A program made the position numbers and the translations under genes. The notes below the pieces were generated by a model. The model saw only the letters and a list, made by a program, of their open reading frames with translations. It was not told the DNA's origin and did not search any database. From contig NC_049983.1 of NCBI RefSeq assembly GCF_000003815.2, positions 2,172,310-2,236,309 of the forward strand: a stretch of 64,000 nucleotides of DNA. The letters are read 5' to 3'. Within the stretch, counting starts at the first letter, position 1. Every line of letters starts with the position of its first letter. This DNA comes from Branchiostoma floridae. Taxonomy: Eukaryota > Chordata > Leptocardii > Amphioxiformes > Branchiostomatidae. This document shows, one piece after another, positions 11,433-23,103 of this stretch.

Positions 11433-12090
11433 AACGTGTTGATGGATCGTCATGATTTTTGGTATGTAGATAGCCCAAGTAACAATGTACATAATGGAAT
11501 ACTAATTATGTAAATCAGCAGCTAATTTGCATAATTAATAAGGAAAGTTTATAAATCCACTGCATTCCATGATAGGACTTTCAAACTTGTCACATATATA
11601 GATGAGAAAGAGAGAAATATGAAGGCAAATTAATTATGCAAATTACGGGCTCATTGGTATAATTAATGAGAAAACATAAACGTGTTCACGGATCGTCAAG
11701 ATTTTTGGTATGTAGATAGCCAAGGGGAAGACTTACATGATGGAATCCTAATTATGCAAATCGACAGCTAATTTGCATAACTAAAGAGGAAAGTTTGTAA
11801 ATCCACTGCATTCCTTTATAGGACTTTCAAACTTGTCACATTTGTAGCTGAGAAAGAAAGAAATATCAATACATATTAATTATGCAGATGATGACCTCAT
11901 TTGCATAATTAATGGCAAAATAAGAACGTGTTGACGGATCGTCATGGTTTTAAGTATGTAAAAAGTTACGTAATGATATACTAAGTATGCAAATTAACAG
12001 TCAATTTGCATAATAAATGAGGAAAGTTGATAAATCCACTGCATTCCGTGATAGGACTTTCAAATTTGTCACATATGTAACTGAGAAAGA
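11433..12090 (+). repeat. Tandem array, 245-bp period, 2.7 copies
   Basis: Units start near 11433, 11678 and 11923 with ACGTGTTGA(T/C)GGATCGTCA, then TTTGGTATGTAGATAGCC, AATTTGCATAATTAAT, CCACTGCATTCC and AGGACTTTCAAA. AT-rich with many TTTGCAT words. Related inverted material is at 63060-64000. Confidence 0.75.
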
Positions 12091-12589
12091 TGGAAGAGAG
12101 TAAGAGGTGTATGTTTTTCTTTTGGAATAGGTACCGTTTAGAAATACATTGAATGGACGTTAAAGTCTTGAATAAAGGTATGATTATTTGGCGAGGGTAT
12201 ACGTTCGCGGAACTCTAGTATGATTAATGGAAAAGCAAAAGATACAAAACGCATATGTCATTTCGAATGAATAATCATTATATTGAATATCTTTCATGAA
12301 ACCTTTCAAATCTGCTTGAAAAATATTCAGTAACTTTGGTTTAAACAATGGGATTTTAAGATTTTCTTTCTAAACTACACATGTCTTCTATCTATCTTTC
12401 ATATCTAACATGATGTGCTAATGAGATGACGTAATTGGTCAAAATTTGAGATAGCCAACCATATCATGATGAGAAGTATAATCAGCTTATTTTTGGTCGT
12501 ATTTTATCAGAACTTTGTATTTTTTACAAATAAACATTCATGTGGGTGTTTTTAATCCATTTTCCATCGGTTTCAGGCTATATGTTAAA

Positions 12590-13014
12590 AAAAAGGCATC
12601 TTACGACATTTCAAGTTGATGAACAAAGATGGCGGATTGAAAGTAACAAACAGAATAAATATGACGTCATTTTATGAAAAATGACGTCATATTGACGTCG
12701 TTGTGGTGGCTTGTGACAGCATAAGGCTAAGAAGATTTAAAGATTGATAAGAAAACCTTTATGGTTAACATTTTGGGTGATTTCTTGAGTATTAGGTATT
12801 CCCCGATTTAGCCAATTAAATCAATCAACATGTCATAAGTACGTTATACTACGTCATAATGATATCAAGATTCCATAAATTATAAAACTGAATAAGCACC
12901 TCACTCCCTACAAATTTACTGATCGTACAGTAAGCCGTAATGAAATATTACGAAGAGGTTGGGGTTAAATGACCACCCCCCACCCACTCCAGGGAAGCTC
13001 GGTCGGGATAGGGT
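12590..13014 (+). mobile_element. TTAA-family MITE, 3' part
   Basis: It contains TGACGTCAT repeats (12662-12700) and ends GGATAGGG followed by TTAA at 13015-13018, matching the right end of the complete copy at 23104-24072. The left end is not identifiable. Confidence 0.5.
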
Positions 13015-13117
13015 TAAGCCCTTGATAAAATAGATTAGAATCTTTTCTCTAATGGCCGTCTTGCAAATCTTAATTTTTAGTTTGTTCCAGACTGCCTTTT
13101 CCCTGTTTTCCATGTAG

Positions 13118-13291
13118 TTGATGGCGGCTGGTCTGACTGGAGCCCATGGTCTGCCTGCAGCGTGACGTGTGGAGTCGGTACGCAGACTCGGGACCGAAGC
13201 TGCACCAATCCGGCACCAGAGCACGGCGGAGCGGAGTGTGATGGAGATACTCAGGAGACACAAGAATGCGACTCGGGAGTTTCCTGTCCAG
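13118..13291 (+). CDS. Gene A exon 3: TSP1 domain 1
   Basis: Acceptor CATGTAG, donor CCAG|GTAATT, 58 codons, phase 1-1. The peptide has [30 protein letters not shown] and GVSCP, with all six TSP1 cysteines. WSDWSPW is the C-mannosylation type W-x-x-W motif; CSVTCG fits the O-fucosylation consensus. About 110 bp of upstream intron (GTCGTCTTG.. block) is shared with the other TSP1 exons, so the duplication unit is larger than the exon. Confidence 0.9.
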
Positions 13292-14311
13292 GTAATTTAA
13301 GTTATATTGTTGTACTTGTATTTCTAAGGTGTCAATTTTTAATCATTCACATTATTAATGGTAAACAAAAGACACAAAAAGCGTAGAGTCCATTCCAAGT
13401 CACCATGAGGGTTTTTAGGTAATATTTTTAATAAATCTGAATCATTTTGAATAAAAGAATATCTAAGCCACAATAATAAAATTCCTTGCTAAGGAAATAC
13501 GTATCTATTTTAATTCCTTTGAGTATTTTAGAAACATTTTGAAAGTAACTGTACAAAAATATCTTTATTTAGAATAATTGTGAAACCTCTATGTGATTCT
13601 TTCACATTTACAAATATTTACAAATATTTGTAAACTTTGCAATATAGTAAATTTAGTTTATAGCCCCCATAAAAGTAAGCCCTATTGTTGCCAACGTATT
13701 TTCAAGATTTCTCTACTGGGCACTGGTGGATCCTTTGTGGTGGGCCATTATTGCATGGCACCCAAACATACCTTGCAATGATGTGTGAATTGCTATCTTC
13801 CTAGACCACTGTCCCATTTACAAAATGTTACAAAAGATGGTAGAAAATGGTAAATTATGGTAGAATGCTTTTATCATTATTTAGAAACCATTAGAGGTAT
13901 CCAGTTCCACATCATGAATATTTCCAAAGTTTTACAAGACCGGGGAAATATTTTTAAAGTTGAAACAGTGTTAAAGATATTTCAGATGTATCATCTATCC
14001 TGGACATAGAATTACAAAACTTTAAAATTAATTCTTAACAATGGCTACAAACATCTGCACGGTGACGTGGAATCGACTCTATGCCATTTCGAATTAGATA
14101 ACTTTTTTTCTAATATTTTCGATAAAAAATTTCAAACCTGCATGAAAACATTGTGATCATAGTCGAACTATTTATAGCATCTATGTGTCATTATAGCTAG
14201 CCCTCTTTAAGCTCTTGATAAGAAACATTAGAATTTTTTCCTCTAGTAGTCGTCTTGAAAAGTTGTCTGTTTAGTTCGTTCCAGAGTAACTTTTCTCTGT
14301 TCTCCATGTAG

Positions 14312-14485
14312 TTGATGGTGACTGGTCTGACTGGGGCCCATGGTCTGACTGCAGCATGACGTGTGGAGTCGGTACGCAGACTCGGGACCGGAGCTGCACC
14401 AATCCGGCACCAGCTAACGGCGGGGCGGAGTGTGATGGAGATGCTGAGGAGACCCAAGAGTGCGACCCGGGAGTTTCATGCCGGG
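14312..14485 (+). CDS. Gene A exon 4: TSP1 domain 2
   Basis: Acceptor CATGTAG, donor CGGG|GTAACT, 58 codons, phase 1-1. It reads [30 protein letters not shown] and ends GVSCR; six cysteines, W-x-x-W and the fucosylation Thr are intact. The preceding intron (13292-14311) shows only AT-rich sequence similar to other introns around TSP1 exons. Confidence 0.9.
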
Positions 14486-14763
14486 GTAACTTCAAGTTGT
14501 ATTGTTGTTTTCGTTCTAATGTGTCATATTTGAATTATTTATATTATCAATGAAAAAGCGAAAGATAAACTATGAATATGTTATATCGAGTCAAATAATC
14601 ATTTAATCAAATATTTACATGATAACTTTCAAATCTGCATTAAAAAACACTGTGACCATAGTGATACAATTTATAGCATTTATGTTATTTGTAAGATTTG
14701 CGTCTTATAATTTCACCTGTACTTAACTTTGAAATGTTGAAAGGAAGCAATTAAAACAATTAA

Positions 14764-15638
14764 CCCTATTTAGACCGGGATCTTTTGGTAATCCCTGGAC
14801 GGGGGACATAATACCTGAAAACCGAAAGAAATGTGAGACTTTCATGACGTAACATGGCGTAATTATTACGTCATTAATTTAACTTTATTGTCTAGAACCA
14901 TACAAAAGGGTATTCTCAGAGAACTTCAAGGTATGCTATACTATATTAGCAAGTGCAGATAACAGAATTATAATGTTTGTTATGACTAGTGCCACCAATT
15001 GCAGCATAATTGTCGTCAAAATGACGTCAAATAATGACGCCATATATATTTAAGATACAAATTGGGCTCCGGAATCTTATATACACAACCTTGTTTTTTT
15101 TTTAATACATTTTTTCAGCAAATAATTGCAAAAGACAATGTAAATAAACAAAAAAAAAACGTTCACTTCAACATTTTAATGAACACCAGGTAAAAGTTTT
15201 AGGAAAAATAATCAAATTATTATTGATGTCGTCAAAGGGTCCGCTATCTTACCTTTTCTTATCTATCCTCGGAAAACTTTCCAAATTCCACGTGCGATGG
15301 TGCGGTGTGAGTGGGTCAAAACCTACAGTACCTTGGCCGCACCTGGGGCAATTATTGTCGTATTGAGGTCACCTGAGTGGCGCCGAATAGCACCTCGCTC
15401 CAGACACTTGCGACAGTCGTATTGACGTCACCTGAGTGGCGCCGAATGGCAGCTCGCTCCAGACCCTTTAGATTTAGCCTATTGTAATCTCCTCACAATT
15501 CAGCCCCTGGCTGCAAAGAGTGAGTAGTCGGCCCACCCAACAATAACAATAACAAATTCAGTAGCTTTAGCGTGAGCCGTTCTGCTGTAATAGAAGATAA
15601 AAGTTGGCGCGGACCTCAATCCCCCCGTCTGAATAGGG
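14764..15638 (+). mobile_element. TTAA-flanked MITE with nested SINE tail
   Basis: Left end TTAA|CCCTATTTAGACCGGG and right end CCGTCTGAATAGGG|TTAA are inverted repeats with the TTAA duplication at 14760-14763 and 15639-15642. This is the hallmark of piggyBac-type insertion. The interior has TGACGTCA-type sites near 15018. A SINE 3' half (about 15300-15560, GTGAGTGGGTCAAAACC.. with an (ATAACA)-like tail) is nested in it. Confidence 0.75.
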
Positions 15639-15639
15639 T

Positions 15640-16324
15640 TAAACTGAAATTTAATACCATAACGGGAGAAAAGTCTCTCACAGCTGACAGGTGTTTTTGT
15701 TTACTGCCAATCATCACAGTACCAAAAATGATTTTTGCTTGTTTTGCTTACCCCATGGACGATTCTTATATGAAGAAAAATATTCTTGCAAGAAGAAAAT
15801 GTAGAATAAAATTTTAAGCAAAACAAGCAGAACAAGAATCTACCAAAAAATCTTAATTCTCACGCAAAAACCATTTTCTTATTCTTCTTTGGTGAGGAAA
15901 AAATTTTCTCACACCTAAGAATTTTGTGGAACTTTAAGCAAAATCTTCTTTTTGTTTTCTTATTATGCAAGAAAAAATTTCTAGAAATGCTAAAGAATTT
16001 TTGCTCTTGATGTAAGAAAAGTATTCTTGGTGTAAGAACATTAATCTCAAAAATGTCTATAAAAATTCAAGCAAAAATTTGCTTGCTCCATGGACAAAAA
16101 ACAGAATTTACAACCTATTTTTGGTAAAATCGGTGTATGATGTCTCCGAACTCTAGTTTATTCTGCGATCTTGCCATAGACATTGCATGGATCTCGAGAG
16201 AGTTTCCAATGTCCCTAAGATACAAATAGCTTTGAATAGAACCAAGATATATAGAGGGAAACCCAGATATATAGAGGGAACCCCAAAAGTTGTGAAGTTT
16301 CTATTAATGTCGTCTTTTTCTCAG
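15640..16324 (+). other. Rest of gene A intron before SRCR 1
   Basis: Repeated TTCTTG/AAGAAAA words near 15770-16080 (AAGAAAAATATTCTTGCAAGAAG) suggest a low-complexity local repeat. Bases 16245-16280 hold a short duplication of ATATAGAGGGAA. No exon seen. Confidence 0.4.
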
Positions 16325-16636
16325 GTATCCGACTCGTGGGTGGACAATCGTCCATCAGGGGAGGCAGGGTTGAAGTGTACCATGACGGACAGTTGGGGAC
16401 CGTCTGTGACGACGGTTTTGACATAAACGACGCCCACGTGGTCTGCCGTCAGCTGGGATACCTCATTGCTGCCGAGGCCCGATCTCAAGCAGCCTTCGGG
16501 GCGGGGACAGGCCCGATCTGGCTGGACAACTTGGCCTGCGGGGGTTCCGAGACAAACATCGGGGACTGCAGCCACAACGGATGGGGCACACATAACTGCG
16601 GGCACAGTGAGGACGCTGGTGTCGTCTGCACGGACG
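16325..16636 (+). CDS. Gene A exon 5: SRCR domain 1
   Basis: Acceptor TTCTCAG, donor GACG|GTGAGA, 104 codons, phase 1-1. It starts [10 protein letters not shown] and includes [43 protein letters not shown] and HSEDAGVVC. Six cysteines lie at the group A positions. The acidic CDDGFD and GSE residues match the metal-site positions of known SRCR domains. Closest in the window is gene C SRCR at 60242, together with its flanking intron. Confidence 0.92.
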
Positions 16637-17206
16637 GTGAGACAAGAATTTTAGCTCTTGCGTTTCGTCACTTACCCATACAATTTCCGTTCAAAATTAT
16701 CGTATCAAAAGTGATTCTTAAACAACTGGTAATAATCGTTATCTGCACTAGCCGTGATATTTTTGTGGCATAACTTAAAGTTTTCTGGGAATACTCCATG
16801 GTTTCAGTCAATACTATCAAATTAAAGACGTCATATATATGTCACATTACATTGTAATAGCGTCAGTTCTTTTCAAAATCTTTACATACTATGTCTACAT
16901 CATTCTTATTAAATTTGATGCCATAAAATTAATTCTTGAAGAATTAGAGGAGTTAGAAGAGGAGGGCCTCAACCACCCCGTCACCCCCTGACAAAAAATT
17001 CCTGGTCTGAATAGGGTTTAGTTATCTTTTTAACATTTCGAAAAAATGCAATAGACATTGCAGAAATCCACCAAGCAGGTGTCAAACAGTGAATTCTTAA
17101 TGTTTGTCAGTTCTAAAGGAAAATAGATTTGAATCGAACAAAATATAAAACCATGAAGTTGTTAAGTAAGTTTCGATTCCATGTCCACGTCGTCTTTTTT
17201 TTTCAG
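16637..17206 (+). other. Intron with TTAA-family MITE remnant
   Basis: Bases about 16760-17025 match the TTAA MITE family (GACGTCAT, TATGTCTACATCATTC, ending GGTCTGAATAGGG then TTTAG, so the TTAA is mutated). The start of the intron is the paralogous empty site for the hAT-type MITE inserted in gene C at 60584. Confidence 0.6.
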
Positions 17207-17515
17207 ACATGAGACTCGTGGGTGGACGTTCGTCCAGCGAGGGCAGGGTTGAAGTGTACCATGGCGGACAGTGGGGGACCGTCTGTGACGACGATTTTGA
17301 CCTGAACGACGCCCACGTGGTCTGCCGTCGGCTAGGGTACGAAGGCGCTGCCGAGGCCCGATCTCAAGCTGACTTTGGGGCGGGATCAGACCCGATCTGG
17401 CTGGACAATTTGGCCTGCGAGGGTTCCGAGACAACCATCGGTGACTGCAGCCATAACGGTTGGGGCTCACATAACTGTCAGCACAATGAGGACGCTGGTG
17501 TGGTCTGCCAAAAGT
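17207..17515 (+). CDS. Gene A exon 6: SRCR domain 2
   Basis: Acceptor TTTTTCAG, donor AAGT|GTGAGT, 103 codons, phase 1-1. It reads [49 protein letters not shown] and ends EDAGVVCQK, with six cysteines. The last base T joins the next exon's GT to make a TGT codon, adding a Cys between domains 2 and 3. The closest relative is gene C SRCR at 62310. Confidence 0.92.
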
Positions 17516-17577
17516 GTGAGTCAATAGTTTTAATTTTTTTACGTGGTGTACAGAATGACATCTAAACGATCAGCATG

Positions 17578-17957
17578 AATGACTATAAAAATTGGATGAT
17601 TTCGTTTTTCCAAGCTGAAAAATACCAGACTCCCTCTCGCATGACACAGAGCTCCAACAAACTGACAAAGAGTACCTGGAACAATGGTAAGCTTACTGAG
17701 CTCACAAAGATCAAAATATACAGCGCCTTAGTCTGTATCTGTATCTATATAGCCGGTATAACCGCCGTTCGGTGTAACAAACCAGCTTCGCAGGCACGCG
17801 GCGCGGCAGCAGCTGGTTATATTACACTGAACGACCCGTCACACCTACCGTGAGCAACATCCTCTACTGCAGTGAGTCTTGTACCTTGCTTGACGGACAG
17901 GAACAGTTGCTCATCACTTTTCACGCGCAGTCGTCCGTTGCGTTATCCTCCAAGCAG
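17578..17957 (+). pseudogene. Decayed gene fragment in the intron after SRCR 2
   Basis: Peptides KYQTPSRMTQSSNK, NGKLTE.TKIKI and VSNILYCSESCTLLDGQEQL run along one strand, with a frameshift and an inserted block of about 110 bp near 17735-17845. A parallel fragment at 62677-62891 gives KKYQTPSRMTQSSNK, YLEEW and INRAFVVSNILYC. Conservation between the two fragments and a protein-like composition suggest remnants of an unrelated gene (possibly a retrocopy). I do not recognise the parent. Confidence 0.45.
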
Positions 17958-17960
17958 AGG

Positions 17961-18124
17961 TAAGGCTCCGGCTGTTTTTATTTTTACTTTTGTTAGTCGT
18001 TTTATCAGCTTTCTATTTTGTCATTTTCTTGAAGTCCGCAAGCCAATACAAGATACAATATAAAATTGAAAGCTTGATAAAAAGCCACAAAAAAAAAACG
18101 TAAGAAAAAACAGCCGGAGCCTAA
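17961..18124. repeat. Foldback (long hairpin) element
   Basis: The arms TAAGGCTCCGGCTGTTTTT and AAAAACAGCCGGAGCCTAA are inverted repeats. An inner pair (AGCTTTCTATTTTG / CAATATAAAATTGAAAGCTT) also pairs. A diverged version sits at 62894-63030 beside the paralogous gene fragment. Confidence 0.6.
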
Positions 18125-18978
18125 TCTTTCCTTGGAGATTACGTTGCGTCGGGTTCATTCTAAACATTACATGACAGGACAAGATCTTAAACAACATTTT
18201 TCTTAAAAGACCTGGAAGCACAAGCGTATACGTGTTGCTGACACAGGCAAGGCTGAATGATGGACAGATGATTATTGTACAGAGAACATGTGCAGAAAAA
18301 TTGCCCCCCCCCCCTCCCCTGTAGTTAGAACCTAGCCACGCTACAAAAATGTGTGTAAAATAGATTAGAAGGCATCAAAAGTGACCAACTGGGTAAAACA
18401 ACCCTAAATCAGTCAGCCTGAAGACAGATTGTGCACAAAATGTCTCTCTAGGTTCCAAGACACAACAGGCTTTAGCCTTAGCAGACAGACAGCGACGGTG
18501 AGACTGTCATTGCCGTCTTGGCAAGTCAAGCCACACCTGACTACGTCCCAATATCAACACCAAGAGCGCAACTCCATAAATATCTGTCGAGACTAAATGA
18601 TGCCTACATGGCAACGGTTTTCTAACATGACAAATGGAAAAATTCTCTCTTTTTGGTTGCGACACAAATTTGTCTAACATGATATAGATCTTATGCACTA
18701 AGATCTAAATTTCATAAGCAAATACCAGTATTTGTCGAAGCGATGTTTGTTTGCATGCTATGATTGAAGTATTGTTAATGTATTTAATATTTACATTCAT
18801 TTTAAAGTAATGTTTTATAATCGTAATTTTGAGACGGAAAACATAGCAGTTATACACCAGACGAATATCAAGTTATTGATGCCCGCAAGGTCAAAAGGAA
18901 AATAGATTTTCATCTAACAAAGATATGAAGAGAACAAAAACATTGCAAAGATTCCATTCAATGCTGTCTTTTTTTCAG
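18125..18978 (+). other. Intron remainder before SRCR 3
   Basis: No gene or clear repeat seen. The final 100 bp (GGAAAATAGATTTTCATC..) is shared with the sequence upstream of the other SRCR exons, so the SRCR duplication unit includes upstream intron. Confidence 0.4.
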
Positions 18979-19287
18979 GTATCCGACTCGTGGGAGGAAG
19001 TTCGTCCATGGAGGGCAGGGTTGAAGTTTACCATGACGGGCGGTGGGGGACCGTCTGTGACGACAGTTTTGACATGACTGACGCCCACGTGGTCTGTCGT
19101 GAGCTGGGATACGGAGGCGCTGCCGAGGTCCGAGGATCAGCAGCCTTCGGGGAGGGGTCCGACCTGATCTGGCTGGACGATTTGGCCTGTGGGGGTTCCG
19201 AGACAAACGTCGAATACTGCAGGCACAGCGGATGGGGTTCACATAACTGTGGGCACAGTGAGGACGCTGGTGTTGTCTGCCAGAAAG
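18979..19287 (+). CDS. Gene A exon 7: SRCR domain 3
   Basis: Acceptor TTTTTCAG, donor AAAG|GTGATT, 103 codons, phase 1-1. It reads [49 protein letters not shown] and [11 protein letters not shown]. Six cysteines are intact, as are the acidic pair and GSE. Confidence 0.92.
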
Positions 19288-21096
19288 GTGATTCGATGTT
19301 ATGTTACATCTTTAAGACAACATATCCGTGCACAAAACAAAGCGCTTACCAACAAGCTTTCGATCAGTCCTCTGATCCTTCTCAATTGAAATGACCCAGA
19401 GCCTAAGTCACACATCCGGAACGGAAATGTGACGTCAACAAAGGGTCAAAGGTGCTTGGTAGTCGATATCGGCCCCTTCTCTGTGATTCAATGTTTATGT
19501 ACAAAATAACAAACTTGTGAACGTGTATAATTTTCCGGCCTTGCGTCTAACTTCTAAGTATGTTTGTAGATAGAAGGACGCCGGGCCCTTTCAATTTCTC
19601 TGTATGAATCGTTGTCTATTCTCATTTAGAACAATGTACCTTAACCCTATCTAAACGGATGGGCGGTGGACTTGCCAACTATGACGACGTGCCGAGGTGC
19701 CAAGGTGCTGCTTCTCCTCTGGCAGTAACCAGAATGCTGAAACTGTAACATTTTTCGACCCTTAAGTCCGACATTTAAGACACACTATATAGAAAGACGA
19801 GAAATCCGATATATTTAATAGCTGTTTACCGGCTGTCGTTGGTCACAATCAAACATTGCCTTTACGCTGCCCTATAGGGGTCCCTGAGTGTTCCGGCGGG
19901 CACTCGGTGGCTGTTCTTTAAAATTTTGCCGCCTTCATAGCTTCGTCTCTGGCAGACACCCGTCAGATGTTCTGCCAAAAAGTGAAAAAAAAAGCCCGTG
20001 AACTGCCCGGCATGGGCCCCTGTTTCCAATTGGGCCCTAAGCCTAATGTGAGGTTTTGGTCAACGTAAAATTTCAAAACCTTGACAGTGGGTCGTTCAAA
20101 TTCATCATTCACGTATGTACACAGTTAATAGAACTTTCATAAACCAGTGACTGCTTTTAAAGGTACACTTACGTACCTCCAAATGTTCGATCGCTATTAG
20201 TCCACCTTGATCACGGAGTGACCCAGTTCTCGCGAGAGTTGCGAAAACTGTGTCGAGACTAGCGTGGATGATGGCTGGGAGCTGCCCAAGTCCTACTTAC
20301 CCTTACTCCGCAAGGAGGCGGGCAGAGGGGCAGAAGATCCACGCAAGTCTCGACCCAGTTCTCGAAACTCTCGCGAAAACTGGGTCACTCCGTGATCAAG
20401 GTGGACTGATAGCAATCGAAAATTTGGTACGTGAGTTTACCTTTCAAAATGTAGTTACTGATTGATGAAAATTCTATTGTCGGTGGGTATGTGTTTTTCC
20501 CTTTGCTTGAGTTAAGTAAAGTTGTACAGGACGTGTGTCTAATGTTTTCACAAATGTTCCAACCAGCACGTATTAGTAATTGTCTTTAGGCTACCAGGTT
20601 ACCAATCGACCGTCCGCCGGGTGATTAATTTCCAAAATTAAGAACCTTTTTATCCATATAACTTTCATTCAGTTTAAGCACATCAAGGCACAGACAGTCC
20701 ACATCAGAGAAAACTGTCGTCTATAACAGGGTAAAAAAAGGTAATAATATTGAGGAAAAAGGATCTTTGACAAATCAAAATTGAATTTACGACACAACAA
20801 CAGATAAGCACCCTTCCCCATAGCAAAAAAAAGGAACAAAATGAAAAATACAGTAAATATTTAAAAAAATATTCAGTCCAGGCTATGTTGGTCTACTCTG
20901 GACCGGGGTGTCATGTCCCGAACCGTGCCCGTCCCGTTCCTTGCCAATTCAGACACGGAACGGGATACAGCCGAACTATCCAGGCCTGTGATTTTCTTGT
21001 AAGAAAAGTAGATTTAAATCGAACCAAAAGAAAAACAAAACGTAGAAATTGTGAAGTTTTCATTCAATGACAAAGTGGTCTTACTGTATATTTCAG
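19288..21096 (+). other. Intron between SRCR 3 and 4
   Basis: It holds the foldback element 20159-20444; the rest (19300-20150 and 20450-21000) shows no gene I can support. Confidence 0.45.
20159..20444. mobile_element. Foldback MITE with arms of about 110 bp
   Basis: Left arm AAAGGTACACTTACGTACC..GTCCACCTTGATCACGGAGT and right arm ACTCCGTGATCAAGGTGGAC..GGTACGTGAGTTTACCTTT are inverted repeats, extending into CCCAGTTCTCGCGAGAGTT / AACTCTCGCGAAAACTGGG. The unpaired loop is about 70 bp. The 71-codon frame here is a by-product. Confidence 0.8.
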
Positions 21097-21405
21097 CCAT
21101 CCGACTCGTGGGTGGAAGTTCCTCCAATGAGGGCAGGGTTGAAGTGTACGATAACGGACAGTGGGGGACCGTCTGTGACGACGAATTTGACATGAACGAC
21201 GCCCAAGTGGTCTGCCGTCAGCTGGGATACGGAGGCGCTGACGACGCCCGATCTGACGCAGCCTTCGGGGCGGGGTCAGACCCGATCTGGCTGGACAACT
21301 TGGCCTGCGGGGGTTCCGAGTCAAGCATCGAATACTGCAGGCACAACGGATGGGGCACACATAACTGTGGGCACAATGAGGACGCTGGTGTGGTCTGCTC
21401 GGTCG
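21097..21405 (+). CDS. Gene A exon 8: SRCR domain 4
   Basis: Acceptor ATTTCAG, donor GTCG|GTGAGT, 103 codons, phase 1-1. It reads [50 protein letters not shown] and [11 protein letters not shown], with six cysteines. Confidence 0.92.
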
Positions 21406-23103
21406 GTGAGTCAAGAGTTTATTTTTGCGGGTGCGTAGCACCGGCTATAAGACGGGAGAAGCGGTTATTTCAACCCATCGTTTGGTTTGCATGGATGCAT
21501 GCATCCATAGATGCATGGACCGGTCAATTTAACTAAACCCTTCTAATAGCCCTCCTATACGCCCTATTGCGTAATCGCGTTTGCTTCTCCAGCCGTAGAT
21601 CGTGGGGTCAAACCCCACTTGCTAATTTTTTTTTCTTTGTTAGACAAATCTCATGTAGTGTTTTTTTTAATAGAAGAAAGACCAATTCAGTAATTCGATG
21701 TTTAAAAACTCTTTTTTTTTCGTGTGGTTTTGTTTAACATCCAGGAAGCTTTCTTGTTTACGATGCCTCCACGGCCACGTATAGGCCAAGACGCATGTGC
21801 GGGTCGCAATGCATGGCGGGTAGGTCAAAGTTGAGTGTCACTTTGCGTACAGACAAGGGCAGGCGCAAGAATTAGCGCATGCGCCTTGAGCCTCCGCTGA
21901 GAGAGCATAAACAAATTAGCAGAACACAGTATTTATGCGCGACCCCCTGGGTCCATGACTCGGGTACATAAAGTACAGATAAACTTGTAGAGGTAAGGAA
22001 GGGTAAAAATCCTTATGTCATACCTTTGACGCGAAAATGATCGATACGGGTGTTCCGGACCGGGCCATAACTTCCGTATCGCACAGGTTCGAAAGGCCTA
22101 TCACACAGGCTTCCTTCGAATAAATCGAACCATTTCGAACGGGCCGAATACGGCTTAGTTGGCAATTCGAATACCTGATTCGGACGTTCGAACATTGCTG
22201 TTGCAACACTTTTTGCTCGATTTGTTCAACTTCTGGCGCATTTCTCATCAAAACATGGGTTTTCTTAGGTGGGTATGACATAAATAAAATCACCCTCGTT
22301 CCCAGCCCTCCCGCGGGTCGGATCACCCTCCGGACTTCGGCCGTCGTGCGATTCGACACGCGGTAGGGCTGGGACCTTGGGTGATACGGAATACACCGTG
22401 TTGTATTCTATATTTATTTGAGGGGCATGCAGCCAAATATAACCTGTGCTGCGTGTTCACGGAAGGTGTCGACTCTGAGACTGTATGATTTTGATTATAA
22501 TTTTTTTATTATTTTGTGTATAAATGCTCCCTATTACGCAACTGCCCTCTTTGTGTGAGGCTGCAGTTATTTCACCTTCGGAGAGCGGCTTTTCACAGTG
22601 TACGTGAGCAGGCAATACGCCAACAGGATTTTGTTGTTTTTCAATATTTTGTGGCTTGTAACCTGAACTCGAACATGTCCGTTTTGGGTATTTCTAAAGT
22701 GCACCATACTTTATTTTTTTCCGCGTCGAAGCAAGTCACCTTAAGGCCCTTAACTATAAAAATCCCTATAGGCCGAAAGCGAAAGCTCTGCTACCATAAG
22801 GCATTAAACCATTTAAAGCCTTTCTTGGTTGGATTTTATGTGAAATCTGGGCATTTGTGGAGTGAGTGTGTTAGGAAATACCCTATACTCAATATTGCAA
22901 GATATTGGTGCAGCTGATTCGATGTCATGCACCTAATGAGAAAAGAGACTTCGGACCATTCTGTGCACTTCATTTTCCGTTTGTTTTCAATTTTGCCATA
23001 GGGTAGAAACGCGATGGAAATTACACTAAAATCTTCTGATTTTAGGTAATATAATGAAAAGAATACAGCTAAACAAATCAGGTAATGAAGTAAAAAGCTT
23101 TAA

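Larger units (their letters stand above)
9769..13117 (+). other. Gene A intron 2, repeat-filled
   Basis: It contains two related tandem arrays (10120-10780 and 11433-12090) and a reversed or partial TTAA-type MITE (about 12590-13014). Frames of 60-130 codons at 10119-10783 follow the array period and are not genes. Between 10780 and 11280 nothing specific is seen. Confidence 0.55.

Noticed and set aside
11433..12090. CRISPR-like array
   Set aside because: Units are contiguous 245-bp repeats without unique spacers, in animal DNA.
16321..16605. Antisense open frames over SRCR and TSP1 exons (also 17162, 18958, 21064, 28503, 60221, 62106 and others)
   Set aside because: They mirror conserved plus-strand domain exons; GC-rich coding DNA keeps the other strand open. 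No domain on the minus strand.
22516..22917. 133-codon ORF as a gene
   Set aside because: No domain, no splice context, within a transposon-filled intron.
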